Counted from the first letter of the stretch, positions 23,623-37,560 are shown. The stretch is DNA of 64,000 nucleotides from Cladobotryum mycophilum (GCA_036429605.1 JAVFKD010000010.1:248001-312000), one strand, 5' to 3'. Numbers and translations: made by a program. Notes: generated from the sequence alone by a model not told the origin.

Positions 23623-26600
23623 ACACTATCATAGAAAATCTACCCCTATGGGAGTTAGAGGGCTTCGGATTGTCCTGATAGCTTTCTTGGTCTGTGTCTA
23701 AAGTACATTCGATAGATGCACCATAATTGTCCAACAGCCAAGGTCTTTTGTCCCATAGTTCACCATTGTATGCATATTGTACAATTGTATATAATGATAA
23801 TTATTCATAAACCGGGTTATTAGAGGTGAATATATGATCAAATGATTCCGCTATTATTTGTCGTATTTTGATGATCCCGGGTAGGCATTGCGTGTGAGTA
23901 TTATGACGTTTTTGACACAACGAATTCCCGGGGAAATGCTACAGTGTCTATCTAATCATATGTCGTTCGGTATGGAATGTTGCATCAAGTTCTGATGTCA
24001 ATAGGAATGAGACAATATCCATGACGATTGAACTATCCAAGGTAACTCAATATGGTATGATCGTGGATCACATGATGATGCCGCTATGCGAGTCTAGATA
24101 CTCTAGACGTTTCATCGCGGGAGCGCATAACAACCATCATCAACACACCAACACAAAGATCAATTATTCTCGCTTTGTCTAGTAATTATGAGCGTTGGTT
24201 TTTATTTTATCTTGCTTGGCTCCAGTTTTGTTGCGCGTTCTGTTACACAATCCCCCCACACACACACAAAAATCTCGTAAAATCACCATGGCAGAGTCCT
24301 TTTTGGCTAAACGGTATCTGCGAAATACCACCAAAAGAAGGCGCATTATATCCATACATATTTATGGATATATATCTTCTATTAGTATTAGCAGAAGGAG
24401 AAAGATAAGATGCACAAATCTCCTTAATTATCATCACCGTATATAATTTCCCTTCACTATCGGCCATATATGAACCCCCTTACCACTATTTGATATTCAT
24501 TGGTAATTCATACGCATCACTCGCTTGTCTAAAATACCTTTTCCTTCTTCTGGCCGTGGGTCGGTCCACACAATATCAATAATTGGCTATTGTTTCCCCT
24601 CCCTGTCAATAGGCTCTTTGTTCACCCGACCAACAACACACCCTCCTTCCACACGCACAGACAGTTACGATCATGGCATGCAACGGCTTAGGCAGGTCGC
24701 TTACTCAGTCAATAAAAGAACTTCTAAGCTGGTTCTATTGTTCATTGGACCTGCAAGCCACTGCCATTGTGTTGTTTCCAGCGTGCTATATAAATCATTC
24801 AAACAAGGTCTTATTGGCTTCAAATCTCGCCTACTAGAAAAAGAAAGTCATGCAATTACTCACATCGCCAATATCGCTAAACTTCATGTAAATCTCCTTC
24901 TCTAAGTAGCCATGCCGTAGTCACGAGTTCACGACTCTTGCATGCAATGAAGCAGCTTCCTTAAAATGCCCCAACCTCCGGATCCCCGACCACATGCTTG
25001 CATCTACTTCTCATTCTTTGATCGCTTATCTTGTCGCCTTGCCTAACTACCTGTTAGTTTACCTCGGTTTGTTATGCTACAATCAGAAGTAGCGCCGTTA
25101 GTAAAAATTAGTGAACAGGTCGAGGCATCGTGAAAGAACATGTCACATTCGAAGTGATGGAGGGTCGGGAGAGTATGACGGCCCGCTCTCTTCGATTCAA
25201 TGCCACTAGTTGCCGAAGACGCCGTGTGTGCTAAGAAAATGATCTCTTTCTGGGTTCCTATTATGTCGTTTGTGAGACGAGTATCTGGCAGTATGTCAAC
25301 TGCCCTGGATGACTGTCTCATGCGGTGGCGAGCGCGTACCAACCTTTCCATCCTCAACACACCATCCAGAGTCAATATATGTCAAAGATATTCTAAACAA
25401 GATGGATTGATAAGTAAAACCCATTCTAGAAAATGATAGGTGACGCGATCAAGAAAATTTTCACCGCTTGGTATCCCACGTCGCATCGGACTACCCTGCT
25501 AGTTCATACAACCTGAAGTAATCATTAGTTGCACAGGTAGTTGGAAGCTAACTTGTAAATGTCAAATGGTAAGAAAGAATAAAGTATTGCATGTCACCAA
25601 TGTCTTTCCAGAATGTCCGCCAATAGAGCCCGAGTGCATCAACTTATAAGCCCTTGCCCTGTGATTCGTGTATTTAATGTCAACGTCGGACTATTTTGTC
25701 CCGGAGTTTCGCAGTGGTAAGACATCATACACGTGCTTTTGAACATGATGATTTACGTATGTATGTCGAGGGTAAGGGTGGATGCTGTCAATGAGAAACA
25801 TTCAAGGGTCTCAATTGCGAGTGTGTGTCGCCTCAGGGATTTTCCACGACCATGCCATTGGTACTGCTTAGCGTTGTATTGTCTTGAAAAACTTGATGGC
25901 GCCGTTGAATCCCAAGTGCCAATCTAAGGAGTCTGAGATTACTGGCAAAAAGCAACGAGTTGCTTTTGCTTAACGCTATTGGGCGGCCCTTGCGACAGAC
26001 TACTCCCTACTAGTAGCTGATATTGCACCACGGGGATTATAATAGTTATCAACGTTGGTGTTGCTAAGGAAGTGGAGATTAGCATAAATGCTGGAGAGCT
26101 GAGATTCGTCACCAAACGTGGGCTGGGGAGCGGCACTCGCTATATGAGCCAACAACCTTTCTTTTTCCACGTTGTAGGTGGGTCTATTCCTTTGAAGATG
26201 TACTTGTATGTTGGGTGTTTGATTGATATTGATATTGATGAAAATAACATAGCCCCTTTTGTTCATTCATTTTGCTAGTGAATGGAAATAATCATGCTTT
26301 GTCCTCCACAATGGGCTTCTCCGGCAATCTGGTAATCCGGTGTTGCCTTGAGTCACTCGTATATTGTGGTAATGAGGTAGCACTGACTTGACGCATGTAA
26401 CGCAAGGATTGCCAGCTCGCCACTGTCTCATACCCCTACCGCTTTGATCGTACCCAGGGGAACGGTCGGTCTCATTGGTCGTCCTCCTATCCGATCCGGA
26501 CCCTCACCAGCGCCACATCTGGGTCGATCCAGGTTTGTCCGCCAATAATCCAGCCTTTGGCCCCCATCAGGCATGTCAGGGAACACGGGATCGAGCCTCC

Positions 26601-27473
26601 ATGCATATAAATCCTCCGGTTACCTAGAAATTTCAAGCTTCTACGATGGAGGTATTACAGATGCGAACCGTGATTCGCGCTACTCGGTATGCCCTAGAAC
26701 CCTCTCTTTGCTGCATGAAAGTGTCCGTGATGTTCCATCTAGCCATAATAGCATCTACGGCCATGCCTACGTTACCATCATATCACATGTTAGGCACCCT
26801 AAAGTCCTTGGATAGTCGCATTCAATCCCAAGGCGGCAACCATACCGGTATTTCATCCAGAGTCAAGATAAGACGTTATCATGCTGCTCCACCTATGCTG
26901 CGAGTTAACCACCTGCTGCGAACCATGGCAGCTGAACTGAGGACAAAAAATATGTTGCCATTCTGCTGAGACATGCTAAAGCTATGGATCTAGATCTCAT
27001 GTTGAGGCCTCCATATCCTCTATCGATGGGCACTGTCTCGCAATTCCCGAGATTTATCATGTGTGTTGATATCGGTATCTCACTTCCGAGAAGCTTGCTC
27101 TCAAACCGAGGATGGAACCAAGAACAGCTCTCCACTCTACCGAGAAAAAAATCTTCAACTCATGTACGTCGGAAATGACTCGGCTTGGGCGAAAAAAGAC
27201 CCAGTCTCCACTCCGATACGGAGGACAGTGTCAAAGCTGCCGGTAGTTGGTGGCGGCGGGTTGAGAAGCACGGAGCAGGCGTACTCCGCGTTGTTGGTTC
27301 AGTAAACTTGACAGTGCCCACGATGCCCTCCGGGAACTCAGCTTACCGTGTAGCAAACAATGACAGGTCTATATCTACATCCCACCCCCACTCCATCAAG
27401 ACCTTTCTGATGTTGGCCGTTAACATACACAAAGCCTCCCCCCGCAGATCTATATCCAATCTGATTGATAAAG
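23623..27473. other. 3.8 kb without recognisable gene
   Basis: Many short frames on both strands, none with a domain I recognise or with convincing splice continuity. Notable items are CA-rich runs at about 24255-24268 and a GATATT triplet repeat near 26224. It may hold non-coding RNA or eroded elements, but nothing in the sequence shows it. Confidence 0.45.
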
Positions 27474-29457
27474 ATGGCTTTAACTACTCAACTCCTCGAG
27501 CTGCCCCTGTGGGCTGCCGAAGCTTATGCTGAGAGTGGCACGCCCGCCCAGAGAATCGGCACATCCTACGAGCGCGCACAGAGTCTAGCCAAGCATATTG
27601 GTATGACTGTCAAAGACATCACCCAGCTCACTGACAAATTCTGGGACTTCCATACAGACTGTAAGCAGTTGCAAGCTCTGACCAAACGTGAATGTTGATA
27701 ACGCATACTGACACTGAATCCTTTCAGATGTTGTGACTAGAGACACCGCTGTCACCACGATTCTAACCATCCACTGGAATCTTTGCATGGGAACCATTGC
27801 CTCCTACGCCGAGAACCGTCCCGAGCTTCACAATGTCCTCGCTGAGCTCGAAAGATTTGAGTCTGTCGGCGAGTTCATGCTCACTGAGGTCGGCCACGGC
27901 CTCGATGCCCGCAACATCGAAACCACCGCTACCCGCAACCAGGATGGATCCTTTGTTCTTCACACGCCCAACACTGCGGCAGCCAAGATCATGCCTCCCA
28001 CTACCCCTCACGCACGGATGCCCCGCCTGGCCGTCGTTTTCGCACAGTTGATCGTTGACGAAGAGCGACGAGGAGTTCGTCCCTTTATTGTTCGCATCAA
28101 TGATGCTAAGGTTATGGCTCCTGGTGTCACTTCTCGTCTTCTGCCTGCCCGACCCGGCGCCAAGATGCTTGACCATGCCGTCACTACGTTCGACAATGTT
28201 CGCCTTGACTCGTGGGCTCTGCTGGGAGAAGTCGAGACTCCCGACAATCTCCGAAAGGACTTCTTTCGCCACATCCACCGAGTCACAGTGGGCACCCTGT
28301 CACTGTCCCTCTGCAACATCCCCGTCGGCCGTCTCTGCGGATACATCCTTGGTCGATACAGCCAAAAGCGTCGTATTGCCGGAGCCGGCGCCACTCCAGA
28401 TGAACGCGTTCCCATCATCACCTTTGCGACTCAGCACACTCCCATTTTGACGATGCTGGCTACAGACAATATCCTCGAGGCATTCTCAAAGGAGATAATC
28501 CAGACCTTCATTGAGACCAAGGAGCCCCAGATGCGCTCCGCTTTGGCTACCATTTTCAAGCAGACAGCCACATATTCTACACAATCTCTATGCAATGAGA
28601 TGATTGACCGATGTGGATGGCAAGGCTTGTACACGCACAACCAGATGATGGAGCTCATCTCCAGTTTGCGTGGAAACTCTATTGCTGAGGGAGACAGCCT
28701 GGTTCTCTGCATCCGTACGTATTTCTTGTCATCTTACTCTTGTACTGCTGCTAACATTTATTCTCCAGGTCTGGTTTCTGAACTCTTCCTTGGTCGCTAC
28801 GAAATCCCCAAGGCCAAGAACCCTACCTCTCTCCTGGCCGAGCACGAAATGGGCGTCTGGACCGAGGCCGCCGAAATGGCCATGTCCATCATGACAACCA
28901 CCGGCAGCAACCGCAACGACGAGTTCAATGCCTTCCTCCTACCCCGCGTGCGCAAGCTCGTCCAGGCCACCGGCCACCGCATGGCCTACGAGGCCGCCTC
29001 CACCTCCGACAAAGTAACACCCGAGATGCTACGCCTGTACGAGACCACATGCATCCTCGAGGATCCCAGCTGGTACGTTGAGAACAAGAGCATGAAGTCG
29101 GGAGATCTATACAAGCTCCACGCCGAGGCTGTGCGCGCCCTGTTGCCCAGCTTGGACAAGATGCTGGAAGATTCCGCTGCAGCACCTTGGGCTACGGCTC
29201 CTATCCTGGACGAGGGACGCTGGTTGGAATTCATCGACCGCCTGCCAGCATTCTCAAGCAGCAGCAGCAGCAGCAACAGCGGCAGCGACGCCGACAGTGT
29301 AACAACAAAACAAGGCACCCAGATAAGCCACAGCAAGGATTCGAAAGACGTGGAACCGAAAGTCCAGGAGCGATTGTCTGACGAGTCTGTGGCCGAGAAG
29401 AAGAGCCTCGGAAAGAAACTGAAGAGTCGCAAGGATAAGCCTTGTGTCATCTTGTAA
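27474..29457 (+). CDS. Acyl-CoA oxidase/dehydrogenase-like protein with C-terminal CAAX box
   Basis: Exons 27474-27660, 27728-28714 and 28769-29457 encode about 620 residues. The middle resembles fungal acyl-CoA oxidases: GHGLDARNIETTAT, AKIMPPTTPHARMPRLAVVFAQL, RGVRPFIVRI and DHAVTTFDNVRLDSWALLGE follow the flavin and substrate part of that fold. The later part is helical, as in peroxisomal oxidases. Instead of a peroxisomal SKL-type signal, the tail has a serine-rich linker, a lysine/arginine-rich stretch (KKLKSRKDK) and then CVIL at the very end. That is a CaaL box expected to be geranylgeranylated at Cys617. Known oxidases act on acyl-CoA esters with FAD; here membrane attachment is inferred. 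The second intron is 54 bases with no stop, so its retention would add 18 residues. Confidence 0.82.
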
Positions 29458-29648
29458 AATTGGCCGACGCATCTCATCTTTTCTCTTCTTTTATACATAT
29501 TGATTGGTACATTTATTTTGTTAAGGGAGGCATTATGATTTTTTTAAGCGATAGAATTATTAGATTGATAGATAGATAGATAGAACTGCTGCTTCAATCA
29601 GATTTCCTTTGTTAAATGCTACGCATCTAGAACAAATCGGGTTCATCG

Positions 29649-32164
29649 TCATGCTTTTACTTGCAGTTTATCTGTCAGTCGAATGTCTCGACTGCTTGCA
29701 CCCACAAAGACTTTGTATTCCCCTTCCTGAATCACCCACGACTGCGAAACAACATCCCACACGCTCAAGTCTCGATTCGTGAGCTCAAAACGAAGCGTCG
29801 CCGACCCATTCGGCAATAAATCCACCTTTTCGAATCCTCGGAGCTGCTTAGGGGGACTGTTCGGAATGGCGAGGTATAGCTGCGCTACCTCTTGCCCAGC
29901 TTTCCCACCAGTGTTCTTCACCGTCGCTGTGACAGTGGCAGCACGACTCCAAAGACCTTTCCCAGCATACTTAGCAGGGGACAGGGCAGGGGATGGAGTA
30001 ACCGCGAGCGACGAGTATGCAAAGCTGGTATAGCTAAGTCCATACCCAAACTCGTACCGAGGTGTAATATTCTTGGCATCAAAAGCGCGATAGTCCAAGT
30101 ACACGCCCTCTGCGTAATCGCACTGAGGATTTGTATCACTTGTCGACTTGCGACCACATGTGGTATAAACTGAGTAGTCGCTTTCGTTCTTTGCGAGTGT
30201 ATATGGCAGCTTTCCGGAGAAATTGGCTTCTCCATAAAGCAGTTTCACAAGCGCCTCACCACTGTCCTGTCCAGGGAGATGAGCGATGATGGTCGCTGTA
30301 ACGTTTGAATGCTCAATCCACTGGTCAACGAGCCGAACACCAGCAGCATGGATGACAACAATGGTGTTGGAGCATTTGGATGCCACGTTGAGGACCAATC
30401 CATCGCTAAAGTCGTCGTGTAATCCCTCGCGGTCCCAACCCTCGGTCGCTATCGCATTGATGAACACCAGGCATGCATCCGATGCAGCGTTCACTTCGGG
30501 ATCGAATGAATCCAGGTCCCAGTTCACCCAAGTCCCGTCTTTGCGCGCCCTCTGCTGTATAGCACCAAGCGGCTACACTAATTGTCAGCATTATCCCCGT
30601 TGCAACTCAGTCCATGATGGTGATGGCTTACGTCGTCGATATAGGCCGGCGCATTGGCACCAGCCCGCCCTCCAGTCACAATCGTACCTCCCCGTGCAGC
30701 TTGGTCGAAATGCGCCTCTTTGCCCAACACTGCTTGCGCCATTTCCGGAGACGAACCATATCCAAGTTGGAAAAGCACATCGGTGTTCTTGGAACGAGGG
30801 ATCGTGGCATCGTAGCCAAACACTGACAACATGGTAGGCTTGCGAATGAACGGGAGCGCTTTGCGATTCTTGACAAGAACGTGTCCGGATATGGCGCCAT
30901 CCAAAATGGTCGGCCTCGATGCCGGATCTCTAGCATCAATCTGCGCATGGGGCTGGGTGAGATTCTGTATACCTATCCCGGGAGTTGGGAAACCTTCATC
31001 TTGCCCAACGAGATACCAAGCTGCGATAATTCTTTGTCACGACGAGTCAGACAAATAGCACACATATCCCGGAAAAGTACAGTTCAACTTACCTCGTGGC
31101 CATGTCCGTTACCCGAGCTTCGCTAACGGTACCGTTGGCGACAGCGTCTGTGAGATTCCGGCCAAATGAGCCGCCAAGAGGCATTACCATGTCAAGTCCT
31201 GCATTTGCGCTCTTCACGTCATGCTGCGCGTTCCAATCAAGCATCACAAACCCATCAAATTCCAACTCGGTCTTGAGGATACGATTCATGAGCTCGCTGT
31301 TTGAACAGGCATAGGTGTTGTTGACGCGGTTGTACGAGCACATTATGGATCCGGCACCTGCTTTCACACCGTCCATGAACGGCCAAAGGTAGTATTCGTG
31401 CAAAGTCTTGTCATCAATGTTGGATGATGCGGCCTCGATGCCGAAATAAGGTCGTCGATAGGTCTCCTGTTCGTTTCCGATAAAGTGCTACGATCCGTTA
31501 GCCTACCAATAGCCGATATGGTCCTGTTGTAGAAGGAATTTACCTTGAGATTTGCAATAACGCCGGCATCCTGCATGCCTACAATCGTCTCTGCATTCAA
31601 TTGGCCTGAAAGGTAGGGATCAACAGAGAAGCCTTCCCAATTCCGGCCGCCCAACGGCGTTCGACCCAAGGGTCCGGCATTGGGACCCAGCGGCACATTG
31701 ACGCCCTTCGCTTTGAACTCCTTCCCCATATAGAATCCCCTCCGGTATGTCAGATTCTTATCCCAACTCGCACCAGCGTGGATCGCCGATGGGTATGAGT
31801 TGACAAGATCGGTAGCCCTCACTCCATTGCCTGCATCATGAACGCACATGCCCGGCCATCCAAGTCGAGGGACGGAGCCAGTATTGCCTGCGCAGACATT
31901 ATCACCAGTGAAGCCTCGAGTGATATTTGCTTTCTCTTCCAACGTCATTTGTGACACCAGTTTACGAGCATTGACATAGGCGCGGGACCATGCGCCGCGT
32001 CCCTGGCCCTCTGCTATTCACGCAGGATTAGCGGTGCTTGGATCAATCGCGAACGCTTGCAACATACGGGATGAGTAACTCGGTGGTGATTCGGCAGTGG
32101 CTGCGACATCGGGAAGGGCTGCTATGAGGGCCAAAAGTCCCACGTAGGTGGAAAACGACCACAT
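29649..32164 (-). CDS. Secreted GH3 beta-glucosidase
   Basis: Five exons (32068-32164, 31544-32010, 31093-31487, 30632-31031, 29649-30572) encode about 760 residues. A signal peptide (MWSFSTYVGLLALIAALP) starts the protein. GH3 blocks follow in order: SQMTLEEKANITRGFTG, PRLGWPGMCVHDAGNGVR, GPNAGPLGRTPLGGRNWEGFS and AGSIMCSYNRVN. The nucleophile is about Asp272 in GFVMLDWNAQHD, where the usual SDW reads LDW. The C-terminal half has PGQDSGEALVKLLYGEANFSGKLPYT and a fibronectin-III-like end. It should hydrolyse cellobiose and other beta-glucosides outside the cell. An apparent stop at 32018-32020 falls inside the first intron (32011-32067). Confidence 0.92.
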
Positions 32165-32822
32165 GGTGATTGAGGCAGGTCTCCCGAGGTAGTCGTTTGA
32201 GGTGAGTGAAAACACGCGTCTTTGGCAGCGTCAGACGGTATTTATCTAAACTCTGGACCGGTGGTGATGCTACGATACCATCCGGGTGGACTAAAGGCGG
32301 AGCGCCGGTGTGGAGTCTTCGATGCCCGGTTCTCTTGATGTTCCAATTCTAGGTCAAATAGGAACAAGAACCGGTGTGGAGTGAAGGAGGCTTACAAGGA
32401 AGCTTAAGAAAATCCCCCCACACAAAATCCCCCCACGGAACATCTTCCGCGGGTGGGCACGGGATACCCCTGGTCATACCAAAGCTCGTGTTAGGTGACT
32501 CACTGATCAATGGCTGATGGCTCGGGGAAATCCTCGTCAAGTCCCCGAAACATTTAAAATAATAGGAGGACGAGACTTATTATGCGGTAAGAAGCTGCTG
32601 TGTGCACATATAGGCTATGAAATAGTATACTTGCCCCATAGCATCGCTCCATACAATTCCCTTAGGGAGCAAGCTCTTGCTTACGGAAACCACCTTCACG
32701 AGTTCAATGCCATGATATTGTGCGTTTTGTTGAGATTCTCTTTTTGTAGGATGTGCCTGCTAGATATCCAGTACTGCAGATGCTTTGCAATTCGGACGCA
32801 TACCGGCCTAAATCACGCGTTT
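32165..32822. other. Intergenic, promoter of the beta-glucosidase
   Basis: The 658 bases lie between the beta-glucosidase start and the 3' end of the Zn2Cys6 gene. A twice-repeated AATCCCCCCACA-like block occurs at about 32410-32440. No gene seen. Confidence 0.5.
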
Positions 32823-34712
32823 TTACGTGAATGACGGCGGGATGCTGTTGGCGCTGACGATGGCATTGAGGATAAACAACGCGTCGGCCTGATCAACACC
32901 TTGCAAATCCTGCTGGGCCCAAATTCGCCTTATCATTTGTTCCGTTGCCGCAAGGTTGCTAAGGGGTCGCTCTTCTGTCATGTAATGCAGAGCAGACAGC
33001 ATCAGCAGCCTTTCGGCATCGGTCTCTGCCTGCAACGACATGATGAATAATGGAAACGGCCGCTCACAAACACCGAGGTCTGCCAGCAAGCCAAATGCTT
33101 CTTTTGCAACACCCCGAGCCAAGGGCGACGACATGGAGGACCCTCGGACCACGCGATCAATGTAGATCAGCACGGCAATCTGAAAGAGGCGAGCGACCTT
33201 TACGTATCGATGCCTGCTCCCAGCGGCGTGGAACTCTTCCTTGTCAATTCCCGCGCAAAGACGTTGGTCGATATCCTTCACTCGCCGTTCGAGAGAATTA
33301 ATCGCACCGAGATGAGCTTTGGATAGGTATTGCGGGTCGCGTCGCTTCTTGACCAGGTCAACAGCTTGGCTCAGGAAATCTAGTAATTCGAGTGAGCACC
33401 CAAGCGTGCTGTGAATCTAAAGACAAAGAGGAATTAGTGGCCGAGAGCATATCCGGATGAGAAAGTACGTACAGTAATGAGATCAATGCCAAATGCTGTA
33501 CTGGTGATGAACATGTCTCGGTTGGCAATGGCTTCCATTTGCGGGGTTCGTTGCACCCAATGCTGTATGCTCAGCTTGTACAGCACATTGTGGTAAAAGA
33601 CCCAATTGAGTAGGACAGAATACTCTCCAGCGTATTTTCTATTCCTTTGATGGCCAGACTTGACAATCGTCATACAACCGTCGAAATGAACTGACCAATT
33701 GCTAGTTTTGCCAGTCTGACTGAGGACCTGAAGATCTTGGTATGAGCAATGCGCCACGATGCGGGAGGCTTGATTTACATACCTCATATAAGCTGAGCAG
33801 TAAACTCGCAGCTATGGCCTGAGCTCTTGTCCTGTAATCCAGATTCTGATTGATGGTTCCTTGCAGAGCAGAGACAGCGAGCATTTGATGGTAAATGGCA
33901 TCATCTCGTTGCTGCAAGTACAAGTACGATATAGCATTCATGGAGTGACGAACAGCCAAAGACGGAATGCTGTTATCCGCAAGTGACATTCGATAGAGAA
34001 GACCGCAGACATCTTGGCGAAGGTCTCCACGAGAGGTTATGAGGCGAACAGCGGAGGATATTTGGGGGTTGTCTGCCCCGTGTCAGCGTGAAGATTCTGA
34101 GAGATTGGTGAGGGAGGGAGGGAGAACAAGTGCTCACTGAGAGGGGCAGATTTATTGCCAAATCTGGGCACTGGTAGACTGCGAGAGGGTGCGACTGCTG
34201 ACATCCACACTCCAATGTGCTTTTCTAATGTCACATCATGGTCAGCGATCAACCAAGTGATGCGGAAGAGGGGTAACTCACTATGCGAGCCCGTTTCGGC
34301 GTGTTCACGCTGCAGACTGGTATCCCAGCTGGATGTGTTGAGGAACGAGAGAGGCCCGGTTTGATAGTTGCCCCGGCTCCGCACATCCGCCGTAGCAGAA
34401 CGACGCTCATCGCCTTCACGAGGCCACGAGAGGTTCAGTTCGTAGCCTGAGCAGATCTTTTTGCGTCGAACACAAGAAGAACAGGTGGGCAATGATCTGT
34501 CGCAGGCGATTTTTCGTTCTGGGGTGCATTAGCTCCGGCATTGGATTACTAGCTGGTTTGGCACAGTCCAGTCCATCTCAACGCTCACCACCGAAGTCGG
34601 ATCAACTGGGAGAGAGAAGAAAAAGAGATAGTAACAACGACGTACCACGACAGTTTAAGCATGATTTTTGCGCCCGGGTTGGCATACGAACAGGCATAGT
34701 CATCTCCATCAT
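32823..34712 (-). CDS. Zn2Cys6 fungal transcription factor
   Basis: Six exons (34646-34712, 34282-34518, 34138-34224, 33783-34072, 33473-33727, 32823-33416) encode about 509 residues. The binuclear zinc cluster is split by the 127-base first intron: Cys18 and Cys21 come from exon 1, and Cys28, 35, 38 and 45 from exon 2. The spacing C-x2-C-x6-C-x6-C-x2-C-x6-C is standard. The rest is helical, as in the Fungal_trans_2 type of regulatory domain (RHSMNAISYLYLQ, LLADLGVCERPFPLFIM). It acts as a nuclear DNA-binding regulator. It is transcribed in the same direction as the beta-glucosidase gene and starts farther from it, which makes a regulatory link possible but unproven. Confidence 0.88.
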
Positions 34713-37560
34713 GATGATGATGATGATGGTTGTTGGCTAGAATGACTGGAGTGAACTTAGTTTCTCTTCCTCAGTGATGAGAATACAGAGTTGGCTGTTA
34801 TTTCAACAATGGCGGAAGAACTGAGATACTTGTAGGATGCATCTCGCGATGTCAGAGACAATAGCGGCCGTCGATCCGTGCGGGCTCATCCTCTGACACT
34901 GTCCAACGGCGGGATTTAGTGGGCATGGATGACCTGCAGCAGCGTTGGTCTCACGCTCTAACATGTGCCACATACAGAGTGCTCCACTGAATTACAAATA
35001 CATGCGTACAGTGCGATTAAGCTCAGCGTGTCTGAAACACACACTAGCGCCAGCTTCCCGATCAAGGACCGTGCCCTTGTTCTCATCCTTATTCTCATGC
35101 TTGTTCTCATGCTTGTTCTCATGCTTGTTCTCTCTCATGCTAGTTCTCACGAGTCAGAAACCCAGTGGTCATGATGTATTATTATCACGACCTCAAAGAG
35201 TTTCAAAGAATTATAATAGATAAAAGATATATTACGTAAATTTTATCAGGAAATCCAAGGGAAAATGAAACCAGAATAGAAAGTACCTCTTGGGTAGCTT
35301 TCAGATTTCTTTCATCCAACTATATCAGTATTTGCACTTGTTCGGCTTCACAATCATGTCACAAATGCACCACTTCCTGAACCCAAAGCTGCGATTACTC
35401 ATTTCTTATAAAGTTGAATTCTGATTGGTCACCTCTATAACAGCGGCGCCTGTGCCTGCTTCGTTGCCATTAGATCTACCGAGGACGGAGCATCTTGTCC
35501 ATCAAAAGAAGCAACAACATGGAAAGCACTAATTCGTAAAGGAAGAGATAGAGAGAGCTGCATCTCCAGGGCTATTCCGAATCTCGCCCGTCGCCACCAC
35601 CTGTTGCATTAGCTCATGCATGGTGCATGGATTGGTTAATGCTAATTGCGCATTGAACCACCGCCCACCCGTAAACCCAACCAATCATGGATCCTCAAAG
35701 TGATTCTCAAGGCAATAATTGCAGAATATGTTGTCAGGTCGACGGACAATTTGCGGACAATGAGCATTTAGGGTTAGACTAGTGAGCCAGTCCTTCGAAA
35801 GAGAGATTATTCATATCTGTCGGTCTCTGGACGTGGACTCTGTTGTGTTGATGTCCTCAACTTAGCTACCCTGCACACTCAACTGTAGGTGAGCGGCGGC
35901 ATTTGCACATGATGCGAGACACATTATTAACTCGGTTTTCTTTGGTCTTTAGACTTTGGCATGTGACTTTGGTGTAAGTATATTGTACCCTTTTTGATGT
36001 TGCTTGCCACTTCTGGTGTAAACCAGTAAACACCTGGTGCAGAACAATATTGAGTGGAGGCCCGGAACATAATGATAGCCAGCTGATGTGCTGTCCGGAG
36101 GGAACCTTGGAAGACTACTCATCGATCCATTCACTAATCGATAGGCTTAGCTGAAGCTCACATCGACACCACTCGTATAAGCACGAGAGAGAGAACTCGA
36201 TAATACTGATGGGTAGTTGTATTAGTGGGGACTAGACGCACTTGGACCATTCTCATGTCACCCATGCTATGGATGGGAGCTATCAATGATGAGATAGGTC
36301 CGCATTTGACTGGATAGTGATTGAATTCATGTCTCCATTTATTTTTTCTATTATCATCTGTCCAAACTAGAATCTCAATAATGGTTTTGAAGGACTAAGT
36401 AGTAAGATGGCTATTAATGCCTTGATACCATTACTCTCCTGCTGCGACAACATGAGGATTCCAGCTCGTATGGTTTGCCTGTCTGCAGTGGCACTCAGAC
36501 CCTTTGACCGAAGCCTCTTTTTCTATGAGAAAGAGTGGCAGCTTGCTACCAATGCCTGCTTTTCTTCTGCGAAGCTTCCGGAAGCCTCTAGCAGTATGGT
36601 TGAGAGTAGTGCATCGACCAAATGGGTTGACTGAGGTTGAGTGGTTAACCATAGGGACTGTCATTGAATGCCTTGAGTCCGAAAGAATGCATCGGTAAAA
36701 CATAATTTGTCTTCCATCTTGCTTCTTAAGTCTGATGCGTTGATTGTTGTGAATCGCATTTGTAATACCTTATTGTGGGGGAGTATCATGAGAAGCAACT
36801 CAATTGACCCAATACTTGACACATTAACCATCACACATAGAATCATTTCTGAAGAAGCTATTGATCTTTGAGCATCTTGCTGGCTGATGAAACTTCATTG
36901 CTTCGTAGAAATTTTGTTTGTCACGGACTGGTCGATCTGAGATCCGCTGCTGACAAGAATGAACAGTCTTGACATAATGTGCCACAGGTTGACACACCTG
37001 ACATCGCATTCCCGATTCATTTCCGTTGGCTGCGGTATATATCCATTATGTACCCCTGAACTGCGCATTGGAAATGTGTGGAGATGGATCCCCCTCGTCA
37101 TTCACAGTTGAGCCGCGATGGTACGCCGCGGACAAACGAGATATAGACAAGGCGGATTTAACTTGGCAGAAAAATTGATTACAAGAGCTTCAAATTGAAG
37201 CACTACGTACTTCATATAATTTGCGGTCAGCAATATGTTCACGGCATGATCCCGGCTTTCAGACCTCCCAGTTGCTTTCGACCCCCACGCGACCGACATT
37301 TCGACAACCCCCACTGATTGACTCTGCCGCTGCCGCGTTAGGGTTTCATGTGAGACCACTACCGGTGTCACCACAAGATGAGGTTGCCAATGAATATTTC
37401 CGACACAGAGAAAAGTCAATGAGTGGATATGAGACAATGGCAAAATCTGATTTGCTGAAGCTTCAATAGTACCAAAATCTCACTGATCTTGCAGGCGGCA
37501 ATTGATTACCACAGTGGCATTGCAATAAAGGGTCTTAAAACAACGCAAAGCACATCATCC
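34713..37560. other. 2.8 kb gene-poor stretch
   Basis: I find no coding frame with family resemblance. The stretch includes the promoter of the Zn2Cys6 gene, a small minisatellite at about 35080-35149 and otherwise unremarkable sequence. Confidence 0.45.
35080..35149 (+). repeat. Minisatellite of a 12-base unit
   Basis: The unit TTCTCATGCTTG and close variants are repeated about five to six times in direct order, with degenerate copies at both ends. Confidence 0.7.

Noticed and set aside
32018..32020. Apparent premature stop near the start of the beta-glucosidase
   Set aside because: It lies inside an intron (32011-32067) with GTATGT donor, GCTAAT branch site and GCAG acceptor; splicing yields the expected GH3 N-terminus.
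35080..35149. Possible CRISPR-like array
   Set aside because: The unit is 12 bases with no spacers and the organism is a eukaryote; it is a minisatellite.
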